Source: Sulfitobacter pontiacus (GTDB taxonomy: Bacteria; Pseudomonadota; Alphaproteobacteria; Rhodobacterales; Rhodobacteraceae). Taken from it: a stretch of 64,000 nucleotides of DNA. The stretch covers positions 310,001 through 374,000 of the forward strand of contig NZ_CP160849.1 of the NCBI RefSeq assembly GCF_040790665.1, given 5' to 3'. Positions 15,147-23,665 of this stretch are shown one piece after another; within the stretch, counting starts at the first letter, position 1; every line of letters starts with the position of its first letter. A program made the translations under genes and the position numbers. A model generated the notes under the pieces. The model saw only the letters and a program-made list of their open reading frames with translations, made no database searches and had not been told where the DNA came from.

Positions 15147-16475
15147 ATGGCGCGCGACGGCGAAAACTCGACACATCAACAGCGCGGCATCCGCTATGCG
15201 CGCGAACTCGAAGGGCATCTGGGCTGGCTCGATACGTTTTCGGGCACAGCGCTTGGGGTGCTGGCGGTGGCGTCGGGCATCTACACCTATCTTGGGGTGT
15301 CGTCCTTGCTGGATGACAACGGGGCGATGTCGGCCTTTGCCGCGATCGCCTATTCCGCTGCTGTTTCCGTGGGCATCTTTGTGTTCTGGTCCTATATGCT
15401 GCGCCTGTTTCCGGCGGTCCGCAGCGCCCGTGCGCGGGTCGGGCTGTTGGGGGCCATGTCGCTGGGAAGCGTCGCGATCATCGCGATGTCGAGCTGGCTG
15501 AACGCCGCCGCCCTTGCCGGATCCGCTGCGGTGGAACAGCATCTGGCCGAGACCGTGCAGGATTACCAAGGCTCGCTAGAGCGCGCGCATGAGATCACCC
15601 TTTCCGCCCAAGGGCTGGAGCGGGACGTTGCCCGTGTGCGTCAAAGTTTCGAGGATCTGAGCGAACAGGAGGCCACGGGCGGGCTGTCGGGCTTGGCGGG
15701 GCGTGGCGCCGTGTTCCGCGTGCTGCGACAGAAATCGGCAGAGCTGTCGGGGCTGGAGGCGCAGATCGCCACCCAGACCCCGCTGGTCAATGACGCCTTT
15801 GTCGAGGGCAACCAGATCCTCAGCCGGATGCGCGCGCTGACGGTCGAACCCGGTCCGGTGGAAGCGCGATCAGTCGAATTTTCCGAACAGGCGGTACGGC
15901 TTGCCGGGTTGATCACGCGCTTGCGGCAACTGTCAGTCGCCCCGCTGGTCGAGCGCGCCGCGCAGGATCTGTCGGCCTCTGTCGTGCTGCCCGAACTGGA
16001 TGGCAGCAGTGTCGAGGTGCGGGGCAATCAGGCCTCGACCATCAGTGCCGTGCTTGAGGTTCTGGCCCAACGTGCCGCCACACTGGAGCGTGCAGCCCAA
16101 GACGTGCTGGCCATGGCCCCGCCGACAGAGACGACCTACACCCCGATTTCCAGCGCCGATGCGGTGATCAAATACGCGCGCAACTTCGTGCCCTCCTGGG
16201 CCGGCGCGATTGCCATTGATCTGTTGCCCGCCGTGCTGGTCTTCATCCTCGCCATCACCCAAGGCGCGATCCGCGAAGGCCGCGAGGGCAGCGCGATCGA
16301 GGAAACACTCACCCTTGCCGAATTGCGGGCCGCGGTGCTGGCGATGCGTGACATGGATGCGGCGATGAAGGGCACATCTGTCGATGAAAACGCGTGGGAA
16401 GACCGCGATGACACTGCGCCCCATGATATCGTGACCGAGAATCCTGCCCTTAGCACGCCTTCGAAAACCACATGA
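15147..16475 (+). CDS. Unknown inner-membrane protein with long coiled-coil domain
   Basis: A 442-residue protein I do not recognise. Three hydrophobic helices lie near residues 27-50, 62-88 and 98-126, then a long, mostly alpha-helical region of about 220 residues rich in Glu, Gln, Arg and Ala with coiled-coil heptads (for example VRQSFEDLSEQEATGG, then LRQKSAELSGLEAQI), a fourth membrane helix near 350-374 (AIDLLPAVLVFILAITQG) and an acidic cytoplasmic tail. The large domain is probably periplasmic. It overlaps the next gene by 4 bp (ATGA), so both products likely work together. It starts 68 bp from an SOS box. A scaffold or sensor role is only a guess. Confidence 0.7.
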   Translation: MARDGENSTHQQRGIRYARELEGHLGWLDTFSGTALGVLAVASGIYTYLGVSSLLDDNGAMSAFAAIAYSAAVSVGIFVFWSYMLRLFPAVRSARARVGLLGAMSLGSVAIIAMSSWLNAAALAGSAAVEQHLAETVQDYQGSLERAHEITLSAQGLERDVARVRQSFEDLSEQEATGGLSGLAGRGAVFRVLRQKSAELSGLEAQIATQTPLVNDAFVEGNQILSRMRALTVEPGPVEARSVEFSEQAVRLAGLITRLRQLSVAPLVERAAQDLSASVVLPELDGSSVEVRGNQASTISAVLEVLAQRAATLERAAQDVLAMAPPTETTYTPISSADAVIKYARNFVPSWAGAIAIDLLPAVLVFILAITQGAIREGREGSAIEETLTLAELRAAVLAMRDMDAAMKGTSVDENAWEDRDDTAPHDIVTENPALSTPSKTT

Positions 16476-17239
16476 AACTGCGACGTGATCCTTCCAAACG
16501 CCCACCGGTGGCACGGGTTCTGGGCGGCGTTCTGATCTTTCAGCTGGGGTTGGCGGGGCTGCTCTTTTGGGGTGATCTGGACGAGGGGCTGCGCCTGCCC
16601 GGCTTTGGTCCGCGTGCCCCGGGGCTGACCGAACCCACGCGCCCCGGCGACCAGACCCGCCGGTTTCAACCCGACCGCGCCCGCCCCGGCGGCCGCCCCA
16701 TGCCGGACACACCCCTGCCCGAACGGCTGACCCTGACCGTGGTCGAAGGCGGCGCGCGCGTGCTGCTGGAAGGGGGCATCATGGCGGGTGATGCCGAACG
16801 CATCGAGAAACAGATCACCGCACTTGATCCCCAACCCGAGGGCGTGATCCTGAATTCGCCCGGTGGGTCAGTCAGCGACGCGCTGCGTCTGGGACGGTAT
16901 CTGCGGGATGCTGAGCTCACGACCGCCTTGCGCAGTGGCGACATCTGCTATTCCGCCTGCCCCTATCTATTGGCCGCAGGCACCAGCCGCGACGTGCCAG
17001 AGGATGCCTCTGTCGGGGTGCACCAGCATTTCTTCGGTGAAAGCACCCTGCTGCCCGCCTTTGTCGCGGTGGAGGACATCCAGCGCGGCCAAGGCGAGGT
17101 CATGACCTATCTGGATCAGATGGGCATCGACCCGCTGGTCATGCAGCACGCGCTGGTCACGCCGCCGGATGAAATCTATCTGCTGCTGCCCGAAGAGCTG
17201 ACCCGCTACCGCTTTGTCGAAAACACCGAGCCAAGCTAG
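16472..17239 (+). CDS. Membrane-anchored ClpP-fold protein (COG3904-like)
   Basis: A 255-residue protein with one N-terminal membrane anchor (about 15-34), a Pro/Arg-rich linker, then a ClpP/crotonase-fold domain from residue 85. Clear ClpP-like marks: EGVILNSPGGSVSDALRLG, then DICYSACPYLLAAGTSR, where the Ser sits at the position of the ClpP nucleophile, and SVGVHQHFF for the His. Two Cys flank that Ser, so a disulphide in the periplasm is possible. Whether it cuts peptides is unknown; the group resembles predicted periplasmic proteins of COG3904. Cotranslated with the coiled-coil membrane gene. Confidence 0.75.
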   Translation: MKLRRDPSKRPPVARVLGGVLIFQLGLAGLLFWGDLDEGLRLPGFGPRAPGLTEPTRPGDQTRRFQPDRARPGGRPMPDTPLPERLTLTVVEGGARVLLEGGIMAGDAERIEKQITALDPQPEGVILNSPGGSVSDALRLGRYLRDAELTTALRSGDICYSACPYLLAAGTSRDVPEDASVGVHQHFFGESTLLPAFVAVEDIQRGQGEVMTYLDQMGIDPLVMQHALVTPPDEIYLLLPEELTRYRFVENTEPS

Positions 17240-17530
17240 AATACCCCTTGTCGCAGGCTATGGTCGCGCCTACTTAACGGGGGTGACGGGTTCTGCCCTG
17301 TTTGTAAAAGTTACATTCCAGTGGCCTTAAGCAAATCCGAGGGAGCTGGCTCTGTTCGAGCCCTGGTTCGTTTATCTGGCACCCACCTGTACATACAGGT
17401 CCTCGGGAATATAGAACAGAACGGCAGCGGTGGTCCCGTCACACTTTCCCGAAAATATCAGCCCGAAAATATCAGGTCTTTCGCTGGTCCGTCGCTGTCG
17501 ACCAAAGATGATGAGCTGAGCCTGTCCGGC
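17240..17530. other. Intergenic region with palindrome and tandem repeat
   Basis: No convincing gene. It holds a palindrome ACCTGTA-CA-TACAGGT (17385-17400), two adjacent copies of the 14-mer CCCGAAAATATCAG (17448-17461 and 17462-17475), and a stem CTGAGCC-N5-GGCTCAG (17516-17534) that overlaps the nusB stop and may terminate the rib transcript. A plus-strand frame crossing the region from 17321 is antisense to nusB over most of its length and was not called. Confidence 0.6.
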
Positions 17531-18010
17531 TCAGAACTCTTCCGGACGGGCTTCGCGGGCCATATGATCCAGAACGGCATTCACGAACTTCGGCTCGTCG
17601 CCCCCCTCAAAGAAGGCACGGGCCACGTCGACATATTCGTTGATCACGACCCGCGGCGGCGTTTCCTGCGCGCGCAGCTCGGCACCGGCAGCGCGGAACA
17701 AGGCACGCAAAGTAGGGTCGATCCGCGCGATGGCCCATTTAGCCACCAGCGCACGGTCGGTCATCTGGTCAATCGCGGCCTGATAGTTCACCGCCGTCTC
17801 AAGCAGGTCTGCAAAATGCCGGATGTCACCATCGATCATTTCCTGACCGTCATAGGTCGCACCAAAGCGGTGCTCAAGGAACTCCTTGCGCACGGTGTCA
17901 AAGCTTTGCGAGGAATGCTCCATCTGGAACAGGGCCTGCACGGCATAAAGCCGCGAAGCTGATTTCATCTTGCGTTTTTGATTGCCCGAAAGGCCGGCGG
18001 AGGATGTCAT
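17531..18010 (-). CDS. nusB: Transcription antitermination factor NusB
   Basis: A 159-residue NusB. The chain starts with a basic segment (SGNQKRKMKSASRLYAVQALFQME) typical of NusB, and ends with the conserved helices (APRVVINEYVDVARAFFEGGDEPKFVNAVLDHMARE, read in part as VINEYVDVA and FVNAVLD). It binds boxA RNA with S10 to prevent termination in rRNA operons. It overlaps ribH by 4 bp, the usual ribH-nusB coupling. Start ATG 18010. Confidence 0.96.
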   Translation of the reverse strand: MTSSAGLSGNQKRKMKSASRLYAVQALFQMEHSSQSFDTVRKEFLEHRFGATYDGQEMIDGDIRHFADLLETAVNYQAAIDQMTDRALVAKWAIARIDPTLRALFRAAGAELRAQETPPRVVINEYVDVARAFFEGGDEPKFVNAVLDHMAREARPEEF

Positions 18011-18555
18011 GCTGTCTTGGGTCCGTCATTGTCGCCCGCCATCAGATATTCATCCGAGCGCGGCTTGAAACCGATGTCTTTGCGAATGTCGCCCCACTTA
18101 CGGCTCAGCGCGATCAGATGCAAGGCCGCAGCTGCCGCACCGCCGCCCTTGTTTTGCCCCTCCGGATCGGCGCGCACGGCGGCCTGTTCGTGGTTCTCGA
18201 CGGTCAGGATGCCGTTGCCGATACAGATGCCCTGCAACCCCATCAGCTGCAAGGCGCGGCTGCTGTCGTTGCACACGGTCTCGTAATGCGTCGTCTCGCC
18301 GCGGATGACACAGCCAAGCGCCACGTAGCCGTCAAAATTGCTCTTGCGGTCAGAGATACCGATGGCGGTCGGGATTTCCAGCGCGCCGGGCATTTCCACC
18401 ACGTCCCATTCAGCCCCGGCGGCCTCGAGCTCTGCCTTGGCGCCTTTCAGCAAGCCCTCGGCGATGTCCGAGTAATAGGGCGAAATGACGATCAGAACCT
18501 TAACCGGCGTGTCAAAGCGCGGCGTGGTCAGCGTCGTATGATTTCCAGCAGCCAT
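18007..18555 (-). CDS. ribH: 6,7-dimethyl-8-ribityllumazine synthase
   Basis: Lumazine synthase of 182 residues, joining the RibB product with the pyrimidine from the RibD branch to give the riboflavin precursor. Typical elements are VKVLIVISPYYSDIAEGL, the substrate loop WDVVEMPGALEIPTAI, and VALGCVIRGETTHYETVC with the catalytic His. It starts with a short N-terminal tail (MAAGNHTTLTTPRF). It is five bases downstream of ribB and overlaps nusB, in the order ribB-ribH-nusB. Confidence 0.96.
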   Translation of the reverse strand: MAAGNHTTLTTPRFDTPVKVLIVISPYYSDIAEGLLKGAKAELEAAGAEWDVVEMPGALEIPTAIGISDRKSNFDGYVALGCVIRGETTHYETVCNDSSRALQLMGLQGICIGNGILTVENHEQAAVRADPEGQNKGGGAAAAALHLIALSRKWGDIRKDIGFKPRSDEYLMAGDNDGPKTA

Positions 18556-18560
18556 TGCAT

Positions 18561-19685
18561 TTACTCCTGCGTGATGGGGCGCGTGCCCACGATGCTAAGG
18601 TCATAGGCGTCCAGCCCCAGATAGCGCGTATCGGGGTTATCCGTCAGCAAGATCAGCTTGTGCAACCCAAGGCTCGCCATGATCTGCGACCCAAGTCCGG
18701 TGCGTTTGACGGTACGGGGGCGATCATCCTCTTCGTCCTCGAAACGCAACCGCGGGTCGGGATCGCGGAACAACAGCACCGCGCCACGGCCTTCGTCCGC
18801 GATGATCTGCATCGCGCGTGGCAATTCGTCGGCGGGGCTTGGCCCGAGGCCGAGGATATCCTCAAGCGCGTTGATCGCATGGGTGCGAACCAGAACCGGC
18901 GCATCCGTTGTGATATCGCCCTTGGACAGGACCACATGATCGGTGCCGCTGATCTCGTCGGTGAAAATCTGCATCTTCCAGTCACCCCCATAGGCAGAGG
19001 TTACGGTGCGGCTGTCGCGCTCCACCAGCAGGTTGTCATGCTTGTGGCGAAAGGCGATCAGATCGCTGATCGTGCCGATCTTCATGTCGTGCTGCTGACA
19101 GAATGCAACCAGATCCGGCAGACGGGCCATGGTGCCGTCTTCCTTCATGATCTCGCAGATCACACCGGACGGATGCAGCCCCGCAAGGCGCGAGATATCG
19201 ACGGCAGCCTCGGTGTGGCCTGCACGGACCAGGACACCGCCATCGCGTGCGCGCAGCGGAAACACATGCCCCGGCGTGGCGATATCCACCGCGCCTTTAT
19301 CCTCGTCGATGGCGACCTTGATGGTCAGCGCACGGTCGGCGGCGGAAATACCGGTGGTCACCCCCTCGCGTGCTTCGATCGATACGGTAAAGGCCGTCTC
19401 GTGGCGGGCAGAGTTATTCACTGCCATCATCGGCAGACCTAGCGTGTTGACCCGTTCCTCGGTCATCGGCAGGCAGATCAGCCCGCGCCCGTGGGTGGCC
19501 ATAAAGTTGATCGCATCCGCATCCGCGAACTGCGCGGGGATTACCAGATCGCCTTCGTTCTCGCGGTCTTCGTGGTCGACCAGCACGAACATGCGACCCT
19601 GACGGGCTTCCTCGATGATCTCTTCGATGGGCGCGATGGCATCCGCCAATTCAGCCTCGACCGGTCCGGGCGTTTCAAATTGCAT
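18561..19685 (-). CDS. ribB: 3,4-dihydroxy-2-butanone-4-phosphate synthase with degenerate GCHII domain
   Basis: A 374-residue protein of RibBA build. The N-terminal domain (about 15-215) has the DHBP synthase marks: DHEDRENEGDLVIPAQF, MATHGRGLICLPMT, FTVSIEAREGVTTGISAADRA (in part) and RAGHTEAAVDISRLAGL. The C-terminal domain is laid out like GTP cyclohydrolase II, beginning HDNLLVERDSRTV, but the zinc-binding Cys cluster and the QEGRGIGL motif are absent. It should therefore make only the four-carbon unit from ribulose-5-phosphate; GTP cyclohydrolase must come from elsewhere. Cotranscribed with ribH. Confidence 0.93.
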   Translation of the reverse strand: MQFETPGPVEAELADAIAPIEEIIEEARQGRMFVLVDHEDRENEGDLVIPAQFADADAINFMATHGRGLICLPMTEERVNTLGLPMMAVNNSARHETAFTVSIEAREGVTTGISAADRALTIKVAIDEDKGAVDIATPGHVFPLRARDGGVLVRAGHTEAAVDISRLAGLHPSGVICEIMKEDGTMARLPDLVAFCQQHDMKIGTISDLIAFRHKHDNLLVERDSRTVTSAYGGDWKMQIFTDEISGTDHVVLSKGDITTDAPVLVRTHAINALEDILGLGPSPADELPRAMQIIADEGRGAVLLFRDPDPRLRFEDEEDDRPRTVKRTGLGSQIMASLGLHKLILLTDNPDTRYLGLDAYDLSIVGTRPITQE

Positions 19686-19765
19686 GGGGTCACCTCACTC
19701 TTTGCTGCTCTGGCACATACCCCACCCCACGCGCCTTTGCCAGAGCAGGGCCGCCCCCCTCCCTG

Positions 19766-19787
19766 CTTCATTTTGCCAAATAAACTC
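19766..19787. repeat. Intergenic repeat D
   Basis: CTTCATTTTGCCAAATAAAC at 19766-19785 recurs almost exactly at 33790-33810. On the minus strand it reads as an A+T-rich tail after a GC block, as in the other repeats of this window. It lies in the 136-bp gap between ribB and the upstream unknown gene. Confidence 0.65.
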
Positions 19788-19821
19788 AATTCCGCACCGT
19801 CACCGCGCGCGGCGGTCCGCG

Positions 19822-20391
19822 TTAAGCGCCGAAATAGCGCGCGGCCTCCACATAGCCCGCCGCCTTGCTTGCAGTGGCCCAGTCCCGTTCCAATCCGGTG
19901 TCGCCGATGATCAGCACCTGATCGCCGACCAGTTTGCGCCCTTGAACCACCTGCCCCAGATGATCGCGCATCGCGCTCCAGCTGTCGGTGAACTTGGGGG
20001 CCTCGGCCACATGGTCCAGCACGGGATTCGCCTGTGCCACACTGTCGGGCCGCAGCGGGCGATGTACCAGCGCCAGCTTTTGGGCGCGCTGCACCTTGTC
20101 CAGCACCTCGGCCTCGCGCAGGGGGATATGCGGTGCCCCCGCACGGACCACCCGCAGCGCATTGGACGAGAACAGCAGCGCCAGAATGTCGCGCCCGGTG
20201 GCCTGACGGATCGCGGCATAGGCCTTGTAGTCCAACCCCAGCTCGCGGGCGCGCGCCACGCGCATCTTGACGACCATCAGCGGGATCGCTGAAGGCATCG
20301 CCGCCTCGCGTGCCTTTTGCCACTGGAAAGCGCGCCATTTCTGGCCGCGCTCAAGGCTGGGCCCCTGATTATGTCCGATCCCCGCGATCAT
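19822..20391 (-). CDS. Conserved protein of unknown function in the rib operon
   Basis: A 189-residue soluble protein I do not recognise. It starts with MIAGIGHNQGP, a short motif seen at the N-terminus of several alphaproteobacterial proteins, then a mostly helical basic half (WQKAREAAMPSAIPLMVV) and an end with GDTGLERDWATASKAAGYVE. No signal peptide or membrane helix. The start ATG overlaps the ribE stop by 4 bp (ATGA), so it is made with riboflavin synthase; this is the only evidence for a link to flavin synthesis. Confidence 0.75.
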   Translation of the reverse strand: MIAGIGHNQGPSLERGQKWRAFQWQKAREAAMPSAIPLMVVKMRVARARELGLDYKAYAAIRQATGRDILALLFSSNALRVVRAGAPHIPLREAEVLDKVQRAQKLALVHRPLRPDSVAQANPVLDHVAEAPKFTDSWSAMRDHLGQVVQGRKLVGDQVLIIGDTGLERDWATASKAAGYVEAARYFGA

Positions 20392-20975
20392 GACATTTCC
20401 GCCAGCCGCGCAACATAGCGGGCCAATGTGTCGATCTCTAGGTTGATGCGGTCCCCGATGGCGACATCACCCCATGTGGTCACCTCTTTGGTGTGGGGGA
20501 TAAAGTTGATGCCGAAATCGCAGCCGTCGACCTCGTTCACGGTCAGCGAGGTGCCGTTAAGCGCGACAGAGCCTTTGGGGGCAATGAAACGCGCCAGATC
20601 CTCGGGCGCGCGCAGGGTCACGCGGGTGCTGTCGCCCTCGTCGCGCAGCGCCACCACTTCGGCCACGCCATCGACATGGCCCGACACGATGTGCCCGCCC
20701 AATTCGTCCCCGACCTTCAGCGCGCGTTCAAGGTTCAGACGGCGTCCGACCTCCCATGCGCCAAGGTTGGTCTTGTCCACGGTCTCGGCGCTGATCTGCA
20801 CCTCGTACCAATCGGCCCCCAGATCCACCACGGTCAGGCACACGCCATCACTGGCGATAGAGGCCCCCGTGTCGATGCCGCTGGTATCATAGCCCGTTTC
20901 GATCCGCGCGCGCAGGTCGCCTTGCTGTTCAAGCTTGGTGATCTTTCCGATGTCCGTGATAATGCCTGTAAACAT
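20388..20975 (-). CDS. ribE: Riboflavin synthase alpha chain
   Basis: A 195-residue RibE that dismutates two lumazines to riboflavin. The two homologous barrels are visible: MFTGIITDIGKITKLEQQGD with SIASDGVCLTVVD, then GGHIVSGHVDGVAEV with VALNGTSLTVNEVDG. The start ATG 20975 follows AGAGGCAGG; the open frame upstream has no RibE homology. It overlaps the unknown 189-residue gene. Its usual neighbour ribD lies 4.8 kb away on the other side of the capsule genes, so this gene needs its own promoter in the 135-bp gap to kpsS. Confidence 0.95.
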   Translation of the reverse strand: MFTGIITDIGKITKLEQQGDLRARIETGYDTSGIDTGASIASDGVCLTVVDLGADWYEVQISAETVDKTNLGAWEVGRRLNLERALKVGDELGGHIVSGHVDGVAEVVALRDEGDSTRVTLRAPEDLARFIAPKGSVALNGTSLTVNEVDGCDFGINFIPHTKEVTTWGDVAIGDRINLEIDTLARYVARLAEMS

Positions 20976-21110
20976 GCGCCTGCCTCTTCTATACTGGTCG
21001 CTACCGAAGTAGACCTCTGCCCGCAGCATGACAAGTCCACAGACACGCCACATTTTCGCCGGTATCCGGTGTTTGTCTGCCCGATGACCAAGATAAACCG
21101 AAAGCAACCG

Positions 21111-22403
21111 ATGAACGCCGCAGCACCCCGTGAACGGGTCTTCCTTTTCCTGCAAGGGCCGCATGGCCCCTTCTTCAACCGTCTGGGCAAGATGCTCCGT
21201 CTGGCGGGGGCGCAGGTCTGGCGTGTGGGGTTCAACGCAGGCGATCGGGCCTTCTGGTTCCACCCGCGCAGCTATATCCCGTTCCGCGGAACAGCTGACA
21301 CGTGGAAAGACACCTTTGTTGCGCTGCTCGCCGACAAGGGTGTCACAGATATCGTGCTTTATGGCGACACCCGCCCGATCCACGCCCAAGCCGTGGCCGA
21401 GGCCAAGGCCCGCGGCCTGACCGTGCATGTCTTTGAAGAAGGCTACATGCGCCCCTATTGGGTCACCTATGAACGCGGCGGGTCCAACGGCAATTCGCGG
21501 CTGATGGACATGTCCATCGAACAGATGCAGGCCGCACTGGCCAATTCGGATATGGAGGCCCCCCTCCCCCCCGGTCATTGGGGTGATATGCGCCAGCATG
21601 TGTTCTATGGCGCGCTCTATCACTGGTTTGTGCTCTTCCGGAACGGCGACTACCGTAACTTCCGCCCGCACCGGAGCTTGCCGGTGACCAAGGAGTTCAA
21701 GCTGTACCTCAAGCGGCTGCTGCTGATGCCCGCGCTGGCGCTGGACCGGCTGATCGCAACGCTGCGTATCCGGCTGGGCGGCTTCCCCTACCATCTAGCA
21801 CTGCTGCAGCTGGAGCACGACAGCTCGTTCCAGGAACACTCCCGCTTCGAGACGATGACCGATTTCCTGACCGTGGTGCTGGAAGGTTTCGCCAAGGGCG
21901 CGCCGCGCCACCATCATCTAGTTGTGAAGGCCCATCCGTTGGAAGACGGCCGCGCACCTCTGCGCCGCGTGGTCAAACAGGTGGCGCGAGATCTGGGTGT
22001 CGCGGACCGGGTGCATTTCGTGCGCGGCGGCAAGCTGGCGCAGCTGCTCAACGATGCCCGCACCGCCGTTACCGTGAACTCCACCGCCGGTCAACAGGTG
22101 CTGTGGCGCGGAATTCCGCTCAAGGTGTTTGGCAGCGCCGTCTATGCGAAACCCGAATTCGTCTCGGACCAGCCGCTGGCGCAATTCTTTGCCGCCGCCT
22201 CGCGCCCCGATAACAAGGCCTACAAGGATTATCGCCGGTATTTGCTGGAAACCTCGCAGGTGCCGGGCGGATTTTATGCGGCGCGCGCGCGCACGCAGTT
22301 GATGCGGCAAGTGGTCGATATGATGCTTGCCCCCGAAGACCCCTACGACGCGCTAGAGCTGGGAACCGCGGCACCAAGGCAACAGTTGCGGGCCGTCACC
22401 TGA
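21111..22403 (+). CDS. kpsS: Capsule polysaccharide Kdo transferase KpsS
   Basis: A 430-residue protein matching KpsS, which starts the poly-Kdo linker of group 2 capsules on lyso-phosphatidylglycerol. Marks are RVFLFLQGPHGPFFNRL (residues 8-24), VFEEGYMRPYWVTYERGG (about 118-135) and a C-terminal donor-site region VVKAHPLEDGR, VNSTAGQQVLWRG, KVFGSAVY. It is peripheral at the inner membrane. ATG 21111 (MNAAAPRERV) is chosen; ATG 21084 (MTKINRKQP) is possible; both lack a strong Shine-Dalgarno. First of three plus-strand capsule genes lying inside the minus-strand rib set. Confidence 0.88.
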   Translation: MNAAAPRERVFLFLQGPHGPFFNRLGKMLRLAGAQVWRVGFNAGDRAFWFHPRSYIPFRGTADTWKDTFVALLADKGVTDIVLYGDTRPIHAQAVAEAKARGLTVHVFEEGYMRPYWVTYERGGSNGNSRLMDMSIEQMQAALANSDMEAPLPPGHWGDMRQHVFYGALYHWFVLFRNGDYRNFRPHRSLPVTKEFKLYLKRLLLMPALALDRLIATLRIRLGGFPYHLALLQLEHDSSFQEHSRFETMTDFLTVVLEGFAKGAPRHHHLVVKAHPLEDGRAPLRRVVKQVARDLGVADRVHFVRGGKLAQLLNDARTAVTVNSTAGQQVLWRGIPLKVFGSAVYAKPEFVSDQPLAQFFAAASRPDNKAYKDYRRYLLETSQVPGGFYAARARTQLMRQVVDMMLAPEDPYDALELGTAAPRQQLRAVT

Positions 22404-22519
22404 GCGTTTTTCGCCCAGACAGTAGCTTTTCGATCCAATCTGCGCTAAGCCGATGATAATTACGCCGAAAAAATCGGCGAATTCGAGGCAGAACAAGAAC
22501 AGGTCGAGGAGACCGGGCA

Positions 22520-23656
22520 GTGAAATCCGTACCCTTCCGGTGGGCGCGTCCCATCGCATTACTTGCGGCTATGGCCGTGGTATCTTCATGTGGCCTTCCG
22601 CAGGTTGGCCCGAACAAACGTCAGATCTTTGCCGGATCGGTCCAGAAGGAAGGCGACGCATTTGTTGTCGCCGTCAACGACCGTGTAACCCGCGCCACCG
22701 CCGTCGCCCCCGCGCTTGGCTTTAGCCCGGGGTTCATCAACGCCGGTCAGCTTGGGTCGGATACGATCAACCCCGGTGATACGCTGGGGCTGACGATCTG
22801 GGAAAACGTCGATGATGGCTTGCTGGCCGCCCAAGGGGCCAACGCCACCGTGCTGGAAGAAGTGCAGGTCGACGGCTCCGGGTTCATCTTTGTGCCCTAC
22901 GCGGGCCGGATCAAGGCCGCTGGCAATTCCCCCGAAGCGATCCGCCGCATCATCACCAACAAACTGTCCGAACAAACGCCGGACCCGCAGGTTCAGGTGC
23001 GCCGTCTGGCCGGTGACGGGGCGACCGTGTCGCTTGTCGGCTCTGTCGGTGCGCAGGGTGTCTATGCGATTGAACGACCGACGCGCACGCTTGCCACCAT
23101 GCTGGCGCGGGCCGGTGGTGTGACCATCACCCCCCAGATCGCGCAGGTCACCGTGCTGCGTGGCAATCAGCGGGGCAAAATCTGGCTTGAAGATCTTTAC
23201 AGCCACCCAGAGCTCGACATCGCCCTGCGCGGCGGGGATCGCATCCTGATCGAGGAAGATACACGGTCCTTTGTGGCCCTTGGTGCCACCGGCGCGCAGC
23301 AGAAAGTCCCGTTCGAGACCAAGAACCTGTCGGCGCTTGAAGGCATCGCACAGGTGGGCGGGCTGAACGCGGGCACCGCTGACCCGACAGGTGTTTTCGT
23401 CTTCCGCAACGAACCCGAAGCGGTCGTCGCTCAGGTTCTGGGCCGCAATGACCTGCAGGGCGCACAGCGCATGGTCTATGTGCTTGACCTGACCAAGCCC
23501 AACGGCATGTTCATGGCCCGCGATTTCGTGATCCGTGATGGCGATACGCTCTACGTCACCGAAGCCCCCTTCACCCAGTGGAGCAAGGTCATCTCCTCGA
23601 TCACGGGGTCGGCCAGCTCGGTCAACAACCTGTCGTCGCTCGCGTCGAGCAACTGA
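22520..23656 (+). CDS. Polysaccharide export outer-membrane lipoprotein (Wza/KpsD-like)
   Basis: A 378-residue exported protein. The signal sequence ends in a lipobox (AVVSSC-G, Cys at residue 24), so the mature N-terminus is lipid-modified. A polysaccharide-export domain follows (INPGDTLGLTIWENVDDGLL, residues 75-95) with FVPYAGRIKAAG, then SLBB-type repeats (VSLVGSVGAQGVYAIERPTR and the next repeat near VALGATGAQQKVPF). It would form the outer-membrane channel for capsule. It stands 116 bp after kpsS and nine bases before kpsC. No KpsM/T/E ABC exporter is in the window. Confidence 0.9.
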   Translation: MKSVPFRWARPIALLAAMAVVSSCGLPQVGPNKRQIFAGSVQKEGDAFVVAVNDRVTRATAVAPALGFSPGFINAGQLGSDTINPGDTLGLTIWENVDDGLLAAQGANATVLEEVQVDGSGFIFVPYAGRIKAAGNSPEAIRRIITNKLSEQTPDPQVQVRRLAGDGATVSLVGSVGAQGVYAIERPTRTLATMLARAGGVTITPQIAQVTVLRGNQRGKIWLEDLYSHPELDIALRGGDRILIEEDTRSFVALGATGAQQKVPFETKNLSALEGIAQVGGLNAGTADPTGVFVFRNEPEAVVAQVLGRNDLQGAQRMVYVLDLTKPNGMFMARDFVIRDGDTLYVTEAPFTQWSKVISSITGSASSVNNLSSLASSN

Positions 23657-23665
23657 TCTGGACCG

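Noticed and set aside
17354-17369. GTTC...GTTC pair as a second SOS box
   Set aside because: The spacer is eight bases, not seven, and no gene start is close to it.
17321-17962. Plus-strand frame of 213 codons over the nusB region
   Set aside because: Most of it is antisense to nusB; the first part has no Shine-Dalgarno or homology and is interrupted by the tandem repeat.
18556-20000. FMN riboswitch for the rib genes
   Set aside because: Neither the gaps before ribB, ribE and nrdR nor their flanks show the conserved RFN elements.
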